Assembly: GCA_037074705.1 (NCBI GenBank)
Contig: CM073590.1
Span: forward strand, 113,046,100 to 113,110,099
Reading direction: 5' to 3'
Origin: Zhengitettix transpicula
Taxonomy: Eukaryota; Arthropoda; Insecta; Orthoptera; Tetrigidae
Length of the DNA stretch: 64,000 bases
In this document: piece by piece, positions 34,109 through 44,854 of the stretch
Layout of the letters: every line of letters starts with the position of its first letter
Position numbering within the stretch: position 1 is the first letter of the stretch
Position numbers and translations under genes: made by a program
Notes under the pieces: model-generated
What the model was told of the DNA's origin: nothing
The model's input: the letters and a program-made list of their open reading frames with translations, nothing else
The model's database searches: none

Positions 34109-34520
34109 AAACCTCGGCCTGTTTCGAGATGTGCATGTTCCGGGGTCACAGACCTTGGACATACGGTAAGAGGTGTCCTCTGTTCCTATTGGAATAGTCG
34201 GCCAGCTGCCTCCTAAATTGGTCAAGGCATGGCGAGAGGAAAGCTGAGACCCCACAGCAAACCCCTCTCCCGCCATAGGAAGGGCGTGGAACAAGTACCA
34301 AATGCCCGACCTACCTGATGCAGGTTTTTATAGGGTTTTCCCTGTACCACATTTAGGCGAATTGCCGGGTAGGATCCTTAAACCATAGCCCGGAGGCCCT
34401 AGTTGACCCTTGGTTACCCTGCTCTATCGTTCCGCTTCCCCCATTTTCACTCCCTTTCCTATGCTATCAGTGGGAGTTGCCAGTATATGGATTAGCCTAT
34501 ACATAGCCTGTCTACACCTT
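34109..34520 (+). mobile_element. SINE-G retroposon, copy 6
   Basis: Plus-sense, starting in the ACCTCGGCCTGTTTCGAG block and ending with the CCTGTCTACACC 3' end. It is 5'-truncated and more diverged than copies 1, 2 and 12. Tail is replaced by CTTCTTCTTC, so it may have decayed or recombined with the next copy. Confidence 0.75.
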
Positions 34521-34544
34521 CTTCTTCTTTCATAACACATTTGG

Positions 34545-34850
34545 GAGGTGGAACTTTCCGGGAGGCTCTCTACTTTTAAACTAAGGTTACCATAAGCCGA
34601 AACACCTCGGTCAGTTTGAGGATCGTTTGGTCCAGCATCACAGACATTGGACATACGGTAAGAATTGTCTGCTGTTCCTACTGGAATATCGGTCAGCTGC
34701 CCATTGAACTAGTCGATCCACGGAGACGTGGTTGCTCCGAATGCTGAGCAGGATCCTTAAACTACAGTCCTGGGACCCTAACTCTACCTACCTTCCTCTC
34801 CCTTCCGCATCCCATTTGGATTACCCACATGAAGGCTGTCGTTCCAGATA
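34545..34850 (+). mobile_element. SINE-G retroposon, copy 7, internally deleted
   Basis: Begins GGAACTTTCCGGGAGG, passes AAACTAAGGTTACCATAAGC and the ACATACGGTAAGAATTGTC block, then jumps to AGGATCCTTAAACTACAGTC. It is strongly diverged, with the central part missing. Confidence 0.65.
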
Positions 34851-34946
34851 AATAGCAAAAGAAAAACGGAAAAAAAAACCTGCAAATAATTTAGTTCCGT
34901 GATTTACTTTCGTGCATTGCGAAGAGCATCAAGATGGAGTGCAATA

Positions 34947-36165
34947 TAGAAAACCACATTCAATCCGACCAAAAGCGAGGTGTTGTAGGTATCTCGACGC
35001 AAACGTGCGGACATCACAGTTCATTACGACGGCGTGAAGCTTTTCAAGTGTGGAATCTGAAATATGTTCGTATCGTATTTGATGAAAAACTTATGAGGAT
35101 ATAGCACATCTAGCAAACCACCGCCAAGGTCATAATAATAGCATGGGTCTTCACAATTAGAGCCAAACTCGAAAGTGGAATTGTGGACGACGATATAAAG
35201 AAAACATATACATGAACCATAGAACCAATTCGGACCTACGGTACCTGCATTTGGCATGAAAGAGCCAGGAGGAGAAGTGGGAAAGCAATTCGGCAACTCA
35301 AGAAAGTTCAAAGTCTGATATCAATCCGCGCTACTCGAGCATTTTGCGCTGTCTACTGGGAAGCATCGATAGTACTAGCTCAGTTCATCCCCATACACTT
35401 GAGAATCAATGAAATCACTGCCAATTACAAACTAAGACATTGACTTTCAGTGAACTATGTTCAAATACAGCCTCGGGAAATAGAAATAAGAACAAAATAT
35501 GCGGAACTTCAACATCCAGCTCGGAATGTTCCTTCATTCAATCGAATGGAAGAAATGACGAGGAAAATTGCCTCATCATATTTACTGATGGAAGTCAAAA
35601 CCAACACGGAATAGTGTGCGCGTTAATAGCTTCCTACAGGAGCAAGGAAATTTATTTCGGAAAATAACCTTTGGCCCGTCAATGTACTGTTCTACAATCC
35701 GAACAGGCCTGGATTGGGCGACGGGAAGGAGAGAATACACCAATATTGTCATTCAGACATACAACAAGGCAACCGTAATAATGGCGAACAATCCCAGAAT
35801 AACAAATGCCCTAGCTCAAACATTAATGCGTAAACTAAGAAATAGAGGAAGAAATATAAATATTGAATGGGTTCGCGGCCACGACGGGGAAGCTGACAAC
35901 CAACGAGCAGACGAGCTGGCGAAAGGAGCAGCAGGTAATCATCTGCAGGCTTTGATTTACTCTAAACTTTCCCTATTAGGCTTAAAGCGGGAAATACGAC
36001 GAGAAACAATGCAAAGATGGCAAGAATAACGGACACAAGGAGAGAAAGGAGGCTTACGCATGTTTATACCAGACGTACGCCTACAGCATAATTTCCAAAT
36101 CAATTATAAAATGACACAATTACTGATGGGACATGGTGGTTTCAACGTCTACTTATATAATTGTA
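34947..36165 (+). pseudogene. LINE remnant: RT thumb, RNase H and 3' end
   Basis: In order: FNPTKSEVL (RT block after the catalytic site), LKYVRIVFDEKL, QLKKVQSLISIRATRAF and WEASIVLAQFIPIHLRI (conserved C-terminal RT region), LIIFTDGSQ at about 35,575 (first RNase H Asp), IEWVRGHDGEADNQRADELA at about 35,865-35,924, and LRMFIPDVRLQHNF with TQLLMGHGGFNVYLY at the end. These match the RT plus RNase H layout of I/R1-type LINEs. The usual SDS motif of RNase H reads QTYN here, so a catalytic Asp is lost. At least two frameshifts and three stops are present. The region is not functional. Confidence 0.8.
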
Positions 36166-36656
36166 AAGAAATTAAATGTATTATACTAACCGCTGTATGT
36201 AAACAACGGTAAGCCGTGTTTCTAGTCTATATATAGTTCTAGTCTATATATAGTTTATATGCGCCAGATGGTAGGCGTGTAACGAAGGAAGTGACCAGCA
36301 ATGGAGCCACATAGTAATTTGTATTTACTATATATATTAGTATCTGTATACTCACTACTGTGTATATTTTAAAACATTTTTTCTTCATACCCGTTCTCGG
36401 AGAGCAATACTGACTATAATGTTATAATTTTCTCATGCATTTTGGTTAATCAAAAACATTGCATTGTTATTTTCGTTAGTCGTTTCAATAGTTTCTTCGT
36501 TACTTAAGCCCATTGTCTGAAAATTATCTTTAATGAGAATAATTAGCCCTTATTTGTAACTATTTTTTAAAAATTAGATTACTTTACTTTTTTATAGATG
36601 CCACTAAACAGCATGTCAAGTGGAAATTTGTTATGGTTAACCAGTAACCGCTTCTA
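36166..36656. other. No gene; small tandem duplication at 36,221-36,258
   Basis: CTAGTCTATATATAGTT occurs twice in a row. Otherwise AT-rich DNA. Confidence 0.4.
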
Positions 36657-36822
36657 CTTGGGCAACTCCCCTTTAATAGCATAGGAAGGGATTTGATAGG
36701 GGGGATGCGGAAGGGTAGAGGAAGGCAGCCAAGGGTTACTAGTGCCCCCGGGTTATATTTTAAGGATCCTACCCGGCATTTGCCTAAATAAATGCAGGGA
36801 AAACCTTAGAAAAACCTGCATT
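36657..36822 (-). mobile_element. SINE-G retroposon, copy 8, 3' part
   Basis: Minus-sense piece from the GGGCAACTCCCCTTTAATAG block to AAAACCTGCAT. It ends abruptly where copy 9 begins on the other strand. Confidence 0.8.
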
Positions 36823-37422
36823 ACGAAGGGGCTAACTTTGGGGATGCCTTTTCCTATGAATCCTGCGAGAGGATTCTCTCGCAGGTAACCTGTGAGAGAT
36901 TTTCTCTCGCAGGCAGAACATTTTAGGGGAGATACGAAGGGGCTACCTTTGGAGATGCCTTTTCCTCTCCATTTTTGAAGTAAGGTTCCCACAAGCCGAG
37001 GCACCTCGGCATGTTTCGAGAGGTGTATGTTCCGGGGTCGTAGACCTTGGGCATACGGTAAGAGTTGTTCGCTATTCCCATTGGAATAGTCGGCCAGCTG
37101 CCTCCTAAACTGGTCGAGGCACGGAGAAGGGAATGCTGCGTCCCCTCAGCAAACTCGTCTCCCGCTATCGGAAGGGCGTGCGACAAGTACCCAATGCCCG
37201 AACTACCTGATGTAGGTTTTTCTAGGGTTTTCCCTGCATTTCTTTAGGCGAGTGCCGGGTAGGATCTTTAAAATATAGCCCGGGGGCCCTAGTAACCCTT
37301 GGCTACCTTCCTACACTCTACCGCATCCCCCCTTTCAAATCCTTTTCCTATACTATAAGAGGGGAGTTGCCACTTTGTGGATTACCCTATAGATAGCCTG
37401 TCTACACCCAAAAATAAAATCC
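36823..37422 (+). mobile_element. SINE-G retroposon, copy 9, head-to-head with copy 8
   Basis: Plus-sense, near full-length. Its 5' end is unusual: TACGAAGGGGCTA and GGGGATGCCTTTTCCT occur both before the two CCTGCGAGAG/CTCTCGCAGG type hairpins and again after them, as if a partial dimer. It ends CCTGTCTACACCC plus an A-rich tail. With copy 8 it forms an inverted pair. Confidence 0.8.
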
Positions 37423-38393
37423 CTCAGTCAAATACGTTTCACACGTTCCCTTTCAACGACGATCATTTATTTTTTTAATAAAAATAGATGCTCAGTGAGT
37501 AAAATAACAACAGATTAATATAAGTCTACATACGGCACCGTAAGCCAAATAAAGTTCGCCGCATCAGCTAATGTCGTAAACTGAAAGACAACAAAGCCTC
37601 ATTCGAAAAATTATCTCCACAAAAGAGATATTGCCCAAATAAAAATAAGATTATGAAATTTTGCATTTTTTAATTTATACTGTAGGATGGTCATGTACGG
37701 CAAGGTCTTCTTTTCTTGTTTGCTTATATAGATTTATAATTAGTTAAAAATCGGACATAGCAGTTAAAAATGTTTAGTAGAATTTGTGCCATCATATTAT
37801 GATAGGAAATTTCTTTTACAATTTCGTCAAAACCCTGGAATTATGTCGGTGTTATAATTGTCACTGTTCAAATCCAGTTTTTATCACCAACGACCGTAAT
37901 TTTATTTTCTACCATGCATGCAGGATTAGGAAAATATCTCCTTACAGAGAGGTCGTATTGGATCTTTTTAAATAATCTTTCCGACCTTTAAGTTTATAGC
38001 CAGTGAAAGCAAGGGGGTGCCAATAACCCGAATCCCTCCAAGTAATCATCTGATATTAAAAAGACGCCGAGGTCTGGCCGTGACTTACAAGCGAGGCAGT
38101 AAATCTTACCTGCATTATATAACAACGTGGGTGCCTTTGGGGTCTACTTAGGGCGGCGGAATATCCATTATTTATTACTTAATGAATGCTGCGCACCTGC
38201 TCAAACGACTTTGGAACTAAAGTTTTGCATCAAAACTTTAATTAATTATTTTATTATTGCTGTTGTGCAAGACAAATATAATAAACGACTCTAATGATAT
38301 ACATGTAAGTATGGTGCGAAAAACTAATTGTTAACTCAACTTTAATGTAAAAATAATACAAGCATGAAATCATTTAAATGAGGGTGTGAATAT
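37423..38393. other. No gene recognised
   Basis: AT-rich, with a slightly GC-richer patch at 38,010-38,160 of unknown nature. Confidence 0.4.
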
Positions 38394-38690
38394 TTGGCAA
38401 CCAAACGGAAGGAAGATAGACTTTGCGATATATTTAAATCATTCACGGATAACGAAGCGTGTAATGACGTAAGAGGTATGACCGAAAAACTGACCTACAT
38501 TGGCAGAGGCGATTACAAAATCAAAACGAGACCGAAAATAACAAACGTAGGGAAATTATCATTCATAAATAGATCGGTAACCGATTGGAACACTTTACCT
38601 GCAGCAGTGTTTGAGGAGAAGAGAATAAGAAAGTTAAAGATTAATCTAAATAGTGAAGAGTATTTTTATTCATACTATTCCCTCTAAAAA
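38394..38690 (+). pseudogene. LINE polyprotein C-terminal fragment
   Basis: The 97-codon frame includes YIGRGDYKIKTRPKITNVG, KLSFINRSVTDWNTLPAAVF and ends KLKINLNSEEY. This is the C-terminal tail found after the RT in many LINE polyproteins (GRGDH.KIR.R....GK.SF.NR...DWN.LP..V). The frame is intact to its stop but the RT itself is absent, so it is a 5'-truncated insertion. It could encode a short protein but no function is expected. Confidence 0.65.
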
Positions 38691-39139
38691 TAACTTAAAT
38701 TAAGGAAAATATAGACAAAGTGAAGTGTCGAAAGCGTGGACAATTTTCAAGTCAAATTTGTAAGATTTAATTTATTTTTTATAATTTTTCTCTTCTTTCA
38801 AAATTGTTTTATTTATTTATTTTTATACTGTTGTTTATAAATTTGTTTTAAACTACCACGGGAATGCATATACATACATAACAATAATCTATAATATGAA
38901 AAGTTCTGACGTATTATGGTGTTGCTTAAAGAGTAATGTGTCTTTCATACTTTCTCATGTGACACAAATTCCCTGTGATCACATTAAATTTTATCCTCAT
39001 TACGTATCACTTTACGTAGTAACGGGTTCATGGAGTAATAATTTATTAAACAACGATTCGGTGTTCAAAGAACATAAAAAATGATGATACCAGAAATAAC
39101 AGACAGAAAGATTTCAAACAAAACTCCTCCCTATGGGTC
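38691..39139. other. AT-rich 3' flank, no gene
   Basis: Probably 3' sequence of the LINE fragment followed by unassigned DNA. Confidence 0.35.
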
Positions 39140-39262
39140 ATAAAGTTTGTATTAAAGGGTGGAATGAAAATTCTCGGCCAGGTATCGAACCCGGGTCTAT
39201 CGCTTAGTAAACGTGTGATATAATAGCTGAGTCGGCTCCAGGCAAGGTACGAGTCTTCTCCA
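39140..39262 (-). repeat. tRNA-derived SINE
   Basis: On the minus strand: GCCGACTCAGCTATTATATC in A-box position, CCCGGGTTCGATACCTGGCC as B box, followed by GAGAATTTTCATTCCA. The spacing of A and B boxes fits a tRNA head, but the cloverleaf stems are not kept. The SINE label is inferred; body and tail are short. Confidence 0.6.
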
Positions 39263-39834
39263 TCCATTGTATATATATATATGATATAAGTGAACTAAGC
39301 GGGAAATTGGGTTTGATTCCCGCTCCGGTCGAGATTTTTATCCATTAATAATGCTTATATCTTAATGATGAACACTTAAAAATGTCCAGTAAATTATTTA
39401 ATACTGAATTACAGACTGTATTGCCATTAACATGATTATGTGTAATTAATGTTTCACGCTACGTTTCCATATGTAGAGAACAAAAGTATATATTAAGGTT
39501 CGGAAACATTTTACTCAGTCCGTTATCTTCCCCAAATCCCTCTACTTGGTGAGAAAGCTATGAAAGTTACGTTGTCTGGTCTTATAACGATCACCTGCTG
39601 AGACACTTCGATTAAATCAATGCAGAAATTCTATCAGTAATATATTCAGAGGTTTGTCCTGGAAGTTTTCAAAGGGATTTCATAAAAATAATTGGATAAC
39701 TTTATTTTATTCTACGAAATAAATTAGTTGATGCAAAACGAACACATGAGGTTTCACGAATATAAACAGATGTTATATTTTATTATAATCCGAATTGTCT
39801 TTTATATTCAATTACATTCTTTCTCCTTGGTTCT
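39263..39834. other. No gene; second B-box-like site near 39,316
   Basis: GGGTTTGATTCCCGCTCCGG on the plus strand resembles a B box. No matching A box was found with confidence. Confidence 0.35.
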
Positions 39835-39940
39835 ACAGCCATTATGGGCCCTGGCGACGCAGTGCCTATAGCGGTTTTCGAACCTACGACCTCCATGGTC
39901 ACAGGCAGTGACGCTGACTGTTACACCACAGTAAATCGGT
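39835..39940 (-). repeat. tRNA-derived SINE, second type
   Basis: On the minus strand TGGTGTAACAGTCAGCGTCA fits an A box and GTCGTAGGTTCGAAAACCGC a B box, about 30 bp apart. Differs from the element at 39,140 in its 3' body (GGGCCCATAATGGCTGTAG). Confidence 0.55.
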
Positions 39941-41329
39941 AATCTACTAGTATATCACTACATACATTTAGAAAACAAAACTACAATAACAGAAAAAATA
40001 TTTTTAAATTTTAGGGGTTCAATTAAAAAATATAATGTTTCATACGAAAAAATTGGAAATACAAACTCCTCATTACTTAATAATTCCTGTGAGCAGTAAT
40101 TTATGAGCTGTAAGACACCGGTAGAATTTATATAATTTTAATTTCCAGTACTATTCAAAACTTTGTTTTATATTTTAATTTTGAACTGTTTACATTTCAG
40201 TTAAAATGATTTTTTATTTACTAATAACATACGTAAATAGACAAATAACAGACAAAATAGTTCTAAATTAAATACCACACAACGTTTCTGCAATCCTCGT
40301 TGCTTTAATTAAGGTCACTTCACGTAACGTTATGATATATTTAAATTATCAGTTATTTTTGTCTTTTATATGGCTATTTATTTACTGATTAGTATACTTC
40401 TAACACAGACGTATTGTATTTTATATCTAGCTTGGATCCAGCGTTGCCCGGATATTTATTTATTTAGAAAATATTTAATTACTTATGGAGATCTCATCTC
40501 ACTTTCTGATATGCTCTACCGTTCTATCTTTCATTTAATTGTACAGTATATGCGAGTATTTACTCAACTTCTAGTGACCCTTGATTCAAATATTTGGCAT
40601 GTCTACTTCAAATTGTATCGAATGCAATAGTTTACTGAGCTATTGATAACGAACACCTGGGCAGGACAACTGTTAATCTGCAAGTTATATGCCATATATA
40701 GAAAACGCTTGTATTTTCAGAGTTATGATTGTACCGTAAGTGTGGACAGTGCAAATCTAGATAATGCTTCCAATGAAGACAATCCAAAAGACATGACCAT
40801 TTAATCTGACTTATATTCATTTGGAAAAATTTTATATATTATTTTTGCATACAATTAATAGTACTACAGAACTGTGAAATGATTCAAACTGGATTAAATG
40901 CAAAAGCCGTAATGGCTGTCGAGATGTATGGCATTGTCAATCAATACTTTTAGACCTTGAGTTGCTTTATTCATGTTGTGATTCTTGAAATCAATTTGAC
41001 CGAAATTCTATTTAGTATTCTCTGTCGATGACAGGACCACGTCAAAAGGACTGCCTAAATCAACGCACGGAAAGAGACATTCAATGATTTTGCTGTCAAT
41101 TGATTGAAATGAAGGTGGAGCGTTCAATTTAAGCTTAAATATTATTCTGATTAATGATCAGTGAACAGACAAATGAAAAATTTATTTAAAATATTATAAT
41201 ATTTTATTTATTTATTAGAAAATTAACAATCGGAACTATATAGTACATGTTCCATGAGTTAATGTGATGACACTATAATACAATAACGTGAGCGGATACC
41301 CGTCCAATGACGTTATCCGGATTGTGAAC
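39941..41329. other. AT-rich, no gene recognised
   Basis: Open frame 40,370-40,630 is hydrophobic and composition-driven. Nothing else is visible. Confidence 0.45.
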
Positions 41330-41488
41330 TTATACTGCTTTCAGGTCATTCGGCCATTTCTTGTTCTGGAGTCTTCTGTAGGAAGGGTCATGTTGCAGGA
41401 TGGACGCTAGTTCGTTTGGGTGAAGTTGAAGACTCAGGAAGTGGCTGGCACTCCGGTTGGCGCATTCTTCTTGAACGTATGGTGCGCC
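41330..41488 (-). pseudogene. LINE polyprotein C-terminal fragment (jockey-like)
   Basis: The minus frame ends APYVQEECANRSASHFLSLQ, LHPNELASILQ, YRRLQNKKWPNDLKAV and a stop at 41,330. The pattern R...FL..L..HPN.LA...L, then RRL....P.DL, resembles the end of jockey-type polyproteins. It is only about 50 codons, so the assignment is tentative. A longer jockey-like RT lies just downstream on the same strand, but its own C-terminus (42,118) is different. Confidence 0.45.
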
Positions 41489-42099
41489 TTTAGTTTTCAA
41501 TTTGTATACAAAATATTTTTATAACTTTTGCCTAAATTACTGCCTGGAAACATGGAAACGTGGCTTGCCGGGGTCGAGCAGCAGACAGAAGACAATGGCG
41601 GGGTGGATTGGGAAAATCCGCAAGTCCCGCAAACAAGGTCATGGTCGGCCAAGAAAGGGGTAGACGACTGGGAAGGTATGGCCCTAAAATAGATTGAAGT
41701 GGGTCACGTGTGGACAAGGACCAACCAGGAGATAGGGATTTTGAGGACGGAGAGAGGAAGTCTGCGGACACGAGAGGAGATCGATCTGGACCGTCGGAGA
41801 GAGCAGTCTAGGACCACGTGGAGATCACTCTGGACCATCAGAGAGAGTTGATCCTGGGCAATTTTTGGTTACACGTGGGTCCCCGGTCGTCTACTGCAAC
41901 TGCTGCAGAGAGAGAGTCGCCAACGGGAATCGACCCTGTCCGAGCTGCAGACCTGGTAAGTTGCATTCCATGCTTCCAGGTATCGCGTCGGTTTGCCGTA
42001 AAGATAGCCACGGTTAATCTTGAGAAAGGGGGGAGGGCTACATGCATCCCTGGCAAGGCTGGAGAGCTTTCGTTTTATATAAATTCTGATAAAATGAAT
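41489..42099. other. GC-richer block with a 45-bp duplication
   Basis: GGAGATCGATCTGGACC and GGAGATCACTCTGGACC start two similar units of about 45 bp at 41,777-41,860. Open frames on both strands show no domain. CTGGTAAGT at 41,953 fits a splice donor but no exon can be argued from it. Confidence 0.35.
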
Positions 42100-43215
42100 T
42101 CCTGTTTTTTTTATTAACTAAAAATTGTATTTCCTTTCCTGCGGGTGAATAATTTCTTGCAGGTGGCGCTCAACAAACCGCATACCATTAGTTAATTTGA
42201 CTTTAAGCTCACCACAAACGGTTGGCATTCCGAGGTCCGTATGTAATGTTCCATTTCTGACGTACCAAGGTGCATTTACAAGCATTCTGAGTGTCTTGGA
42301 TTGAAATCGTTGGATGATGTTGACGTTGGATTTGCAAGAGCAGCCCCATAGCTCAATGCCATACGTCCAAATTGGCTTCATTATTGCTTTGCAAAGTAAG
42401 ATTTTGTTTTCAAGCGATAAACACGATTTTATCCCCAGTGCCCAGTACATTTTTCACAGTCGCAGGTCGGATTCCTTCCTTTTTTCAATATATGTTTTTT
42501 CCACGTTAGTTTTTTGTCCAAATGTAGACCCAGATAGCGAACTTCGTTTGATTGTGGGATTTCTATATTGTTTAGGGACACTGATGGACATTCTGAACGA
42601 TTTAATGTGAAGTTAACTTGTGTACTTTTCGCTTCATTGAATTTGATCCGCCATTTATTAAGCCATACTTGAAGAAGGGATAAATGGGTTTGAAGGTATG
42701 AGGAGGCCATGTGTGGGTCGGTATGTTGAGATAGGAGGACGATGTCGTCAGAAAAAGTGCCTATATATGTGTCAGCTCTTGTGGGGATGTCGGTTGTATA
42801 TAATTGATAGAGTATAGGTCCCAGCACACTTCCCTGGGGTTCACCGGAAGTAATTGGGTGGATTATAGAATAGCATTGACCATATTTTATTTGGAAGAAT
42901 CTGTCGGACAGGTATGACTTCATAAGAAGGTAAATTTCGCTTGACAGAGATGACTTTATCTAGAGTAGGAGCCCATCGTGCCAGACCTTGTCAAAAGCCT
43001 GCTGTATATCTATAAAAACTGATAGACAATAAGCTTTGTTTTCAAAGGTCGTGGAGATTATATTTACTACTCGATGGCATTGTTGAATTGTGGAGTGGTA
43101 CTTTCTGAATACAAATTGGTGATTCGGGATCCAGTTCTCTAGTGAATCAGTTTCCTTTAATTTTTTAAGTAAAAGTTTCTCCAATAATTTAGAAATTTGT
43201 GACAATAAAAATTTA
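42100..43215 (-). mobile_element. Jockey-like LINE, 5'-truncated, reverse transcriptase broken
   Basis: Minus-strand order: QISKLLEKLLLKKLKE, AYCLSVFIDIQQAFDKVWH (RT block with catalytic Asp), a TAG stop at 42,959, YLSDRFFQIKYG, SGEPQGSVLGPILYQLY, YIGTFSDDIVLLS (catalytic pair, FSDD in place of FADD), EVRYLGLHLDKKLTWKKHI, then a frameshift near 42,470 and a TGA, then MYWALGIKSCLSLENKILL, IMKPIWTYGIELWGC and FQSKTLRMLVNAPWYV to the stop at 42,118. The T run after the stop on plus (42,100-42,113) fits the A tail. The upstream RT blocks and the endonuclease are missing. Inactive as it stands because of one stop, one shift and truncation. Confidence 0.9.
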
Positions 43216-43951
43216 ACAATCCAAAGAAGTTAATAACAAGAAGTGTACAAGAATGAAAAGAAACAAGAAGCATGAAAAATAATATTTTTTCGTTCTGAAT
43301 GTACTAATATTAACAGTATAATATTTTTGTAGATAACTCAGATCAGATTACAACTGACGATAAATGGTGAATTTAACCATTAAGTTACTGCATTCAAACT
43401 AAAACAGGCAGAGAGGGAACCTACAGGAGATAAAAATTATGTATTTAACAAAAATATGTTTATAAATGCTGATTATATTTCCCGTAACAATTTTTATGTT
43501 GAAAGATGTTTAATATGCATAATTTAGTATACTAAACTAGACTTTTTATCAGTTTTTATAACAATAGTTGTTCAAATTAAAGTTATGTTCAGTTTTTAAT
43601 GTCTGTTTTTGTAACAACTGTTACAATTATTATATTTTTTTGTGTTATTTGATTCTGTTCTTTTGTGTTTTTTTTAGTTCTCTTAGTGCGATTTGTATAA
43701 ATTATACATTTGAAATGTCACTCTTTTTTTAATCTTCAAAATTAAATACGTATTTATCGCAATCTTAATTCTATTTTATTTACGGATATTTAAAGTGTAA
43801 GTTACGTGTAAAACAATAAATAAAGGCTCAATATATCATAACTACCCTCCAAACTTGATTATAAACAAAGTTTTTAGTTTCAAATCAATGATAATCAATG
43901 AGAAAAGAGCCCATACTTCAGTAAAAACTATAAAGATGTAATAATTATAAA
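43216..43951. other. AT-rich, no gene recognised
   Basis: Low complexity only. Confidence 0.45.
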
Positions 43952-44236
43952 AATAAAATTAGCCAAATATAGACAAAAGAAGTGAAGATATAAATACCAC
44001 ATAACGTTTCTGAAAACCTTGTTCCTTTCTTCAGGTGCTTAACAAAACTAAAAAACAAAAGAGCCTAGAGCAACACAGCTACACAATAAAGTTGACAAAA
44101 CTCAAGAGAAATTCAAATACAATAAGAAAATTAAATTTTTACAGCTATGTACACTAAAGACAAAATGAACCAGGTGTCCAGAAACATTGTGTGCTTTTTA
44201 TATCATCACTTCTTTTGCTGCATTTGGCTATTTTTA
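43952..44236. repeat. PLE-like hairpin unit A
   Basis: Left arm TAGCCAAATATAGACAAAAG to about 44,037 and right arm from about 44,150 to 44,236 are inverted copies (roughly 80% alike over 83 bp). The arms contain TACCACATAACGTTTCTG and CCTTTCTTCAGGTGC. Read on minus the left arm gives CTGAAGA, a short gap, and then AGAAACGTT, the arrangement seen at PLE-like ends. The loop includes GTTGACAAAAC, shared with the units at 44,246 and 58,707. Confidence 0.75.
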
Positions 44237-44245
44237 TTATTGAAT

Positions 44246-44443
44246 AAGAAAGATAGCCAATTCAGACAAAAAAGTGAAAATATAAATACCACACAACGTT
44301 TCTCAAAAGGCTTTTTAGTTTTGTCAACTGACAAGTGCGATTGTGTCGCTCTAGGTTCTTCATCGCACCTAACGAAAGGAACAAGGATCCCAGAAATGTT
44401 GTGTGGTATTTATATTATCACTTTTTTGTCTGAATTGGCTATC
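44246..44443. repeat. PLE-like hairpin unit B
   Basis: Starts AAGAAAGATAGCCAATTCAG and ends CTGAATTGGCTATC, with arms 44,246-44,302 and 44,390-44,443. It shares TACCACACAACGTTTCT, GTTTTGTCAACTGACA and AGGAACAAGGATCCCAGAAA with units A and 58,707. It lies directly after unit A in the same orientation. Confidence 0.8.
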
Positions 44444-44616
44444 AAACTTATTCATAATTGTCAATCAGACGTAAATTTTTCATTTTTATTTTTATTATTA
44501 TTAATTTTAAAAAAACTAACGAATATTTTTCATTTTAATATAAAGATGTACATGAGAGAAACTTGAGATCTCAAATCTACTCCGAAGTAATAGCCAGGAC
44601 CTATAACTGGTTGACC

Positions 44617-44854
44617 TTTTATTTTATTTTTTAGGGCAACAGGCTACATGAGGGTAATCCACTTTGGGCAACTCCCCTTTAATAGCATAGGAAGGGATTT
44701 AACAGGGGGGATGCGGAAGGGTAGAGGGGCCTTCGGGCTATATTTTAAGGATCCTACCTGGTATTCGCCTAAAGAAATGCAGGGAAAACCCTAGAAAAAC
44801 CTGCATCAGGTAGGTCGGGCATTGGGTACTTGTCCCACGCCCTTCCGATAGCGG
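44617..44854 (-). mobile_element. SINE-G retroposon, 5'-truncated copy 10
   Basis: The T-rich tail at 44,617-44,632 is followed by AGGGCAACAGGCTACATGAG. The copy stops at CCTTCCGATAGCGG, and about 30 bp around 44,727 are missing relative to copies 2 and 3. No clear target duplication. Confidence 0.8.

Noticed and set aside
39140..39262. Functional tRNA gene
   Set aside because: A and B boxes are present but acceptor and anticodon stems do not pair, so a SINE head is the better reading. The same holds for 18,165 and 39,835.
41948..41961. Splice donor CTGGTAAGT marking an exon
   Set aside because: A single donor-like match without a coding exon or acceptor occurs often by chance.
42100..43215. 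An active jockey-like LINE
   Set aside because: Lacks the 5' half and has an internal stop, a frameshift and a further TGA.
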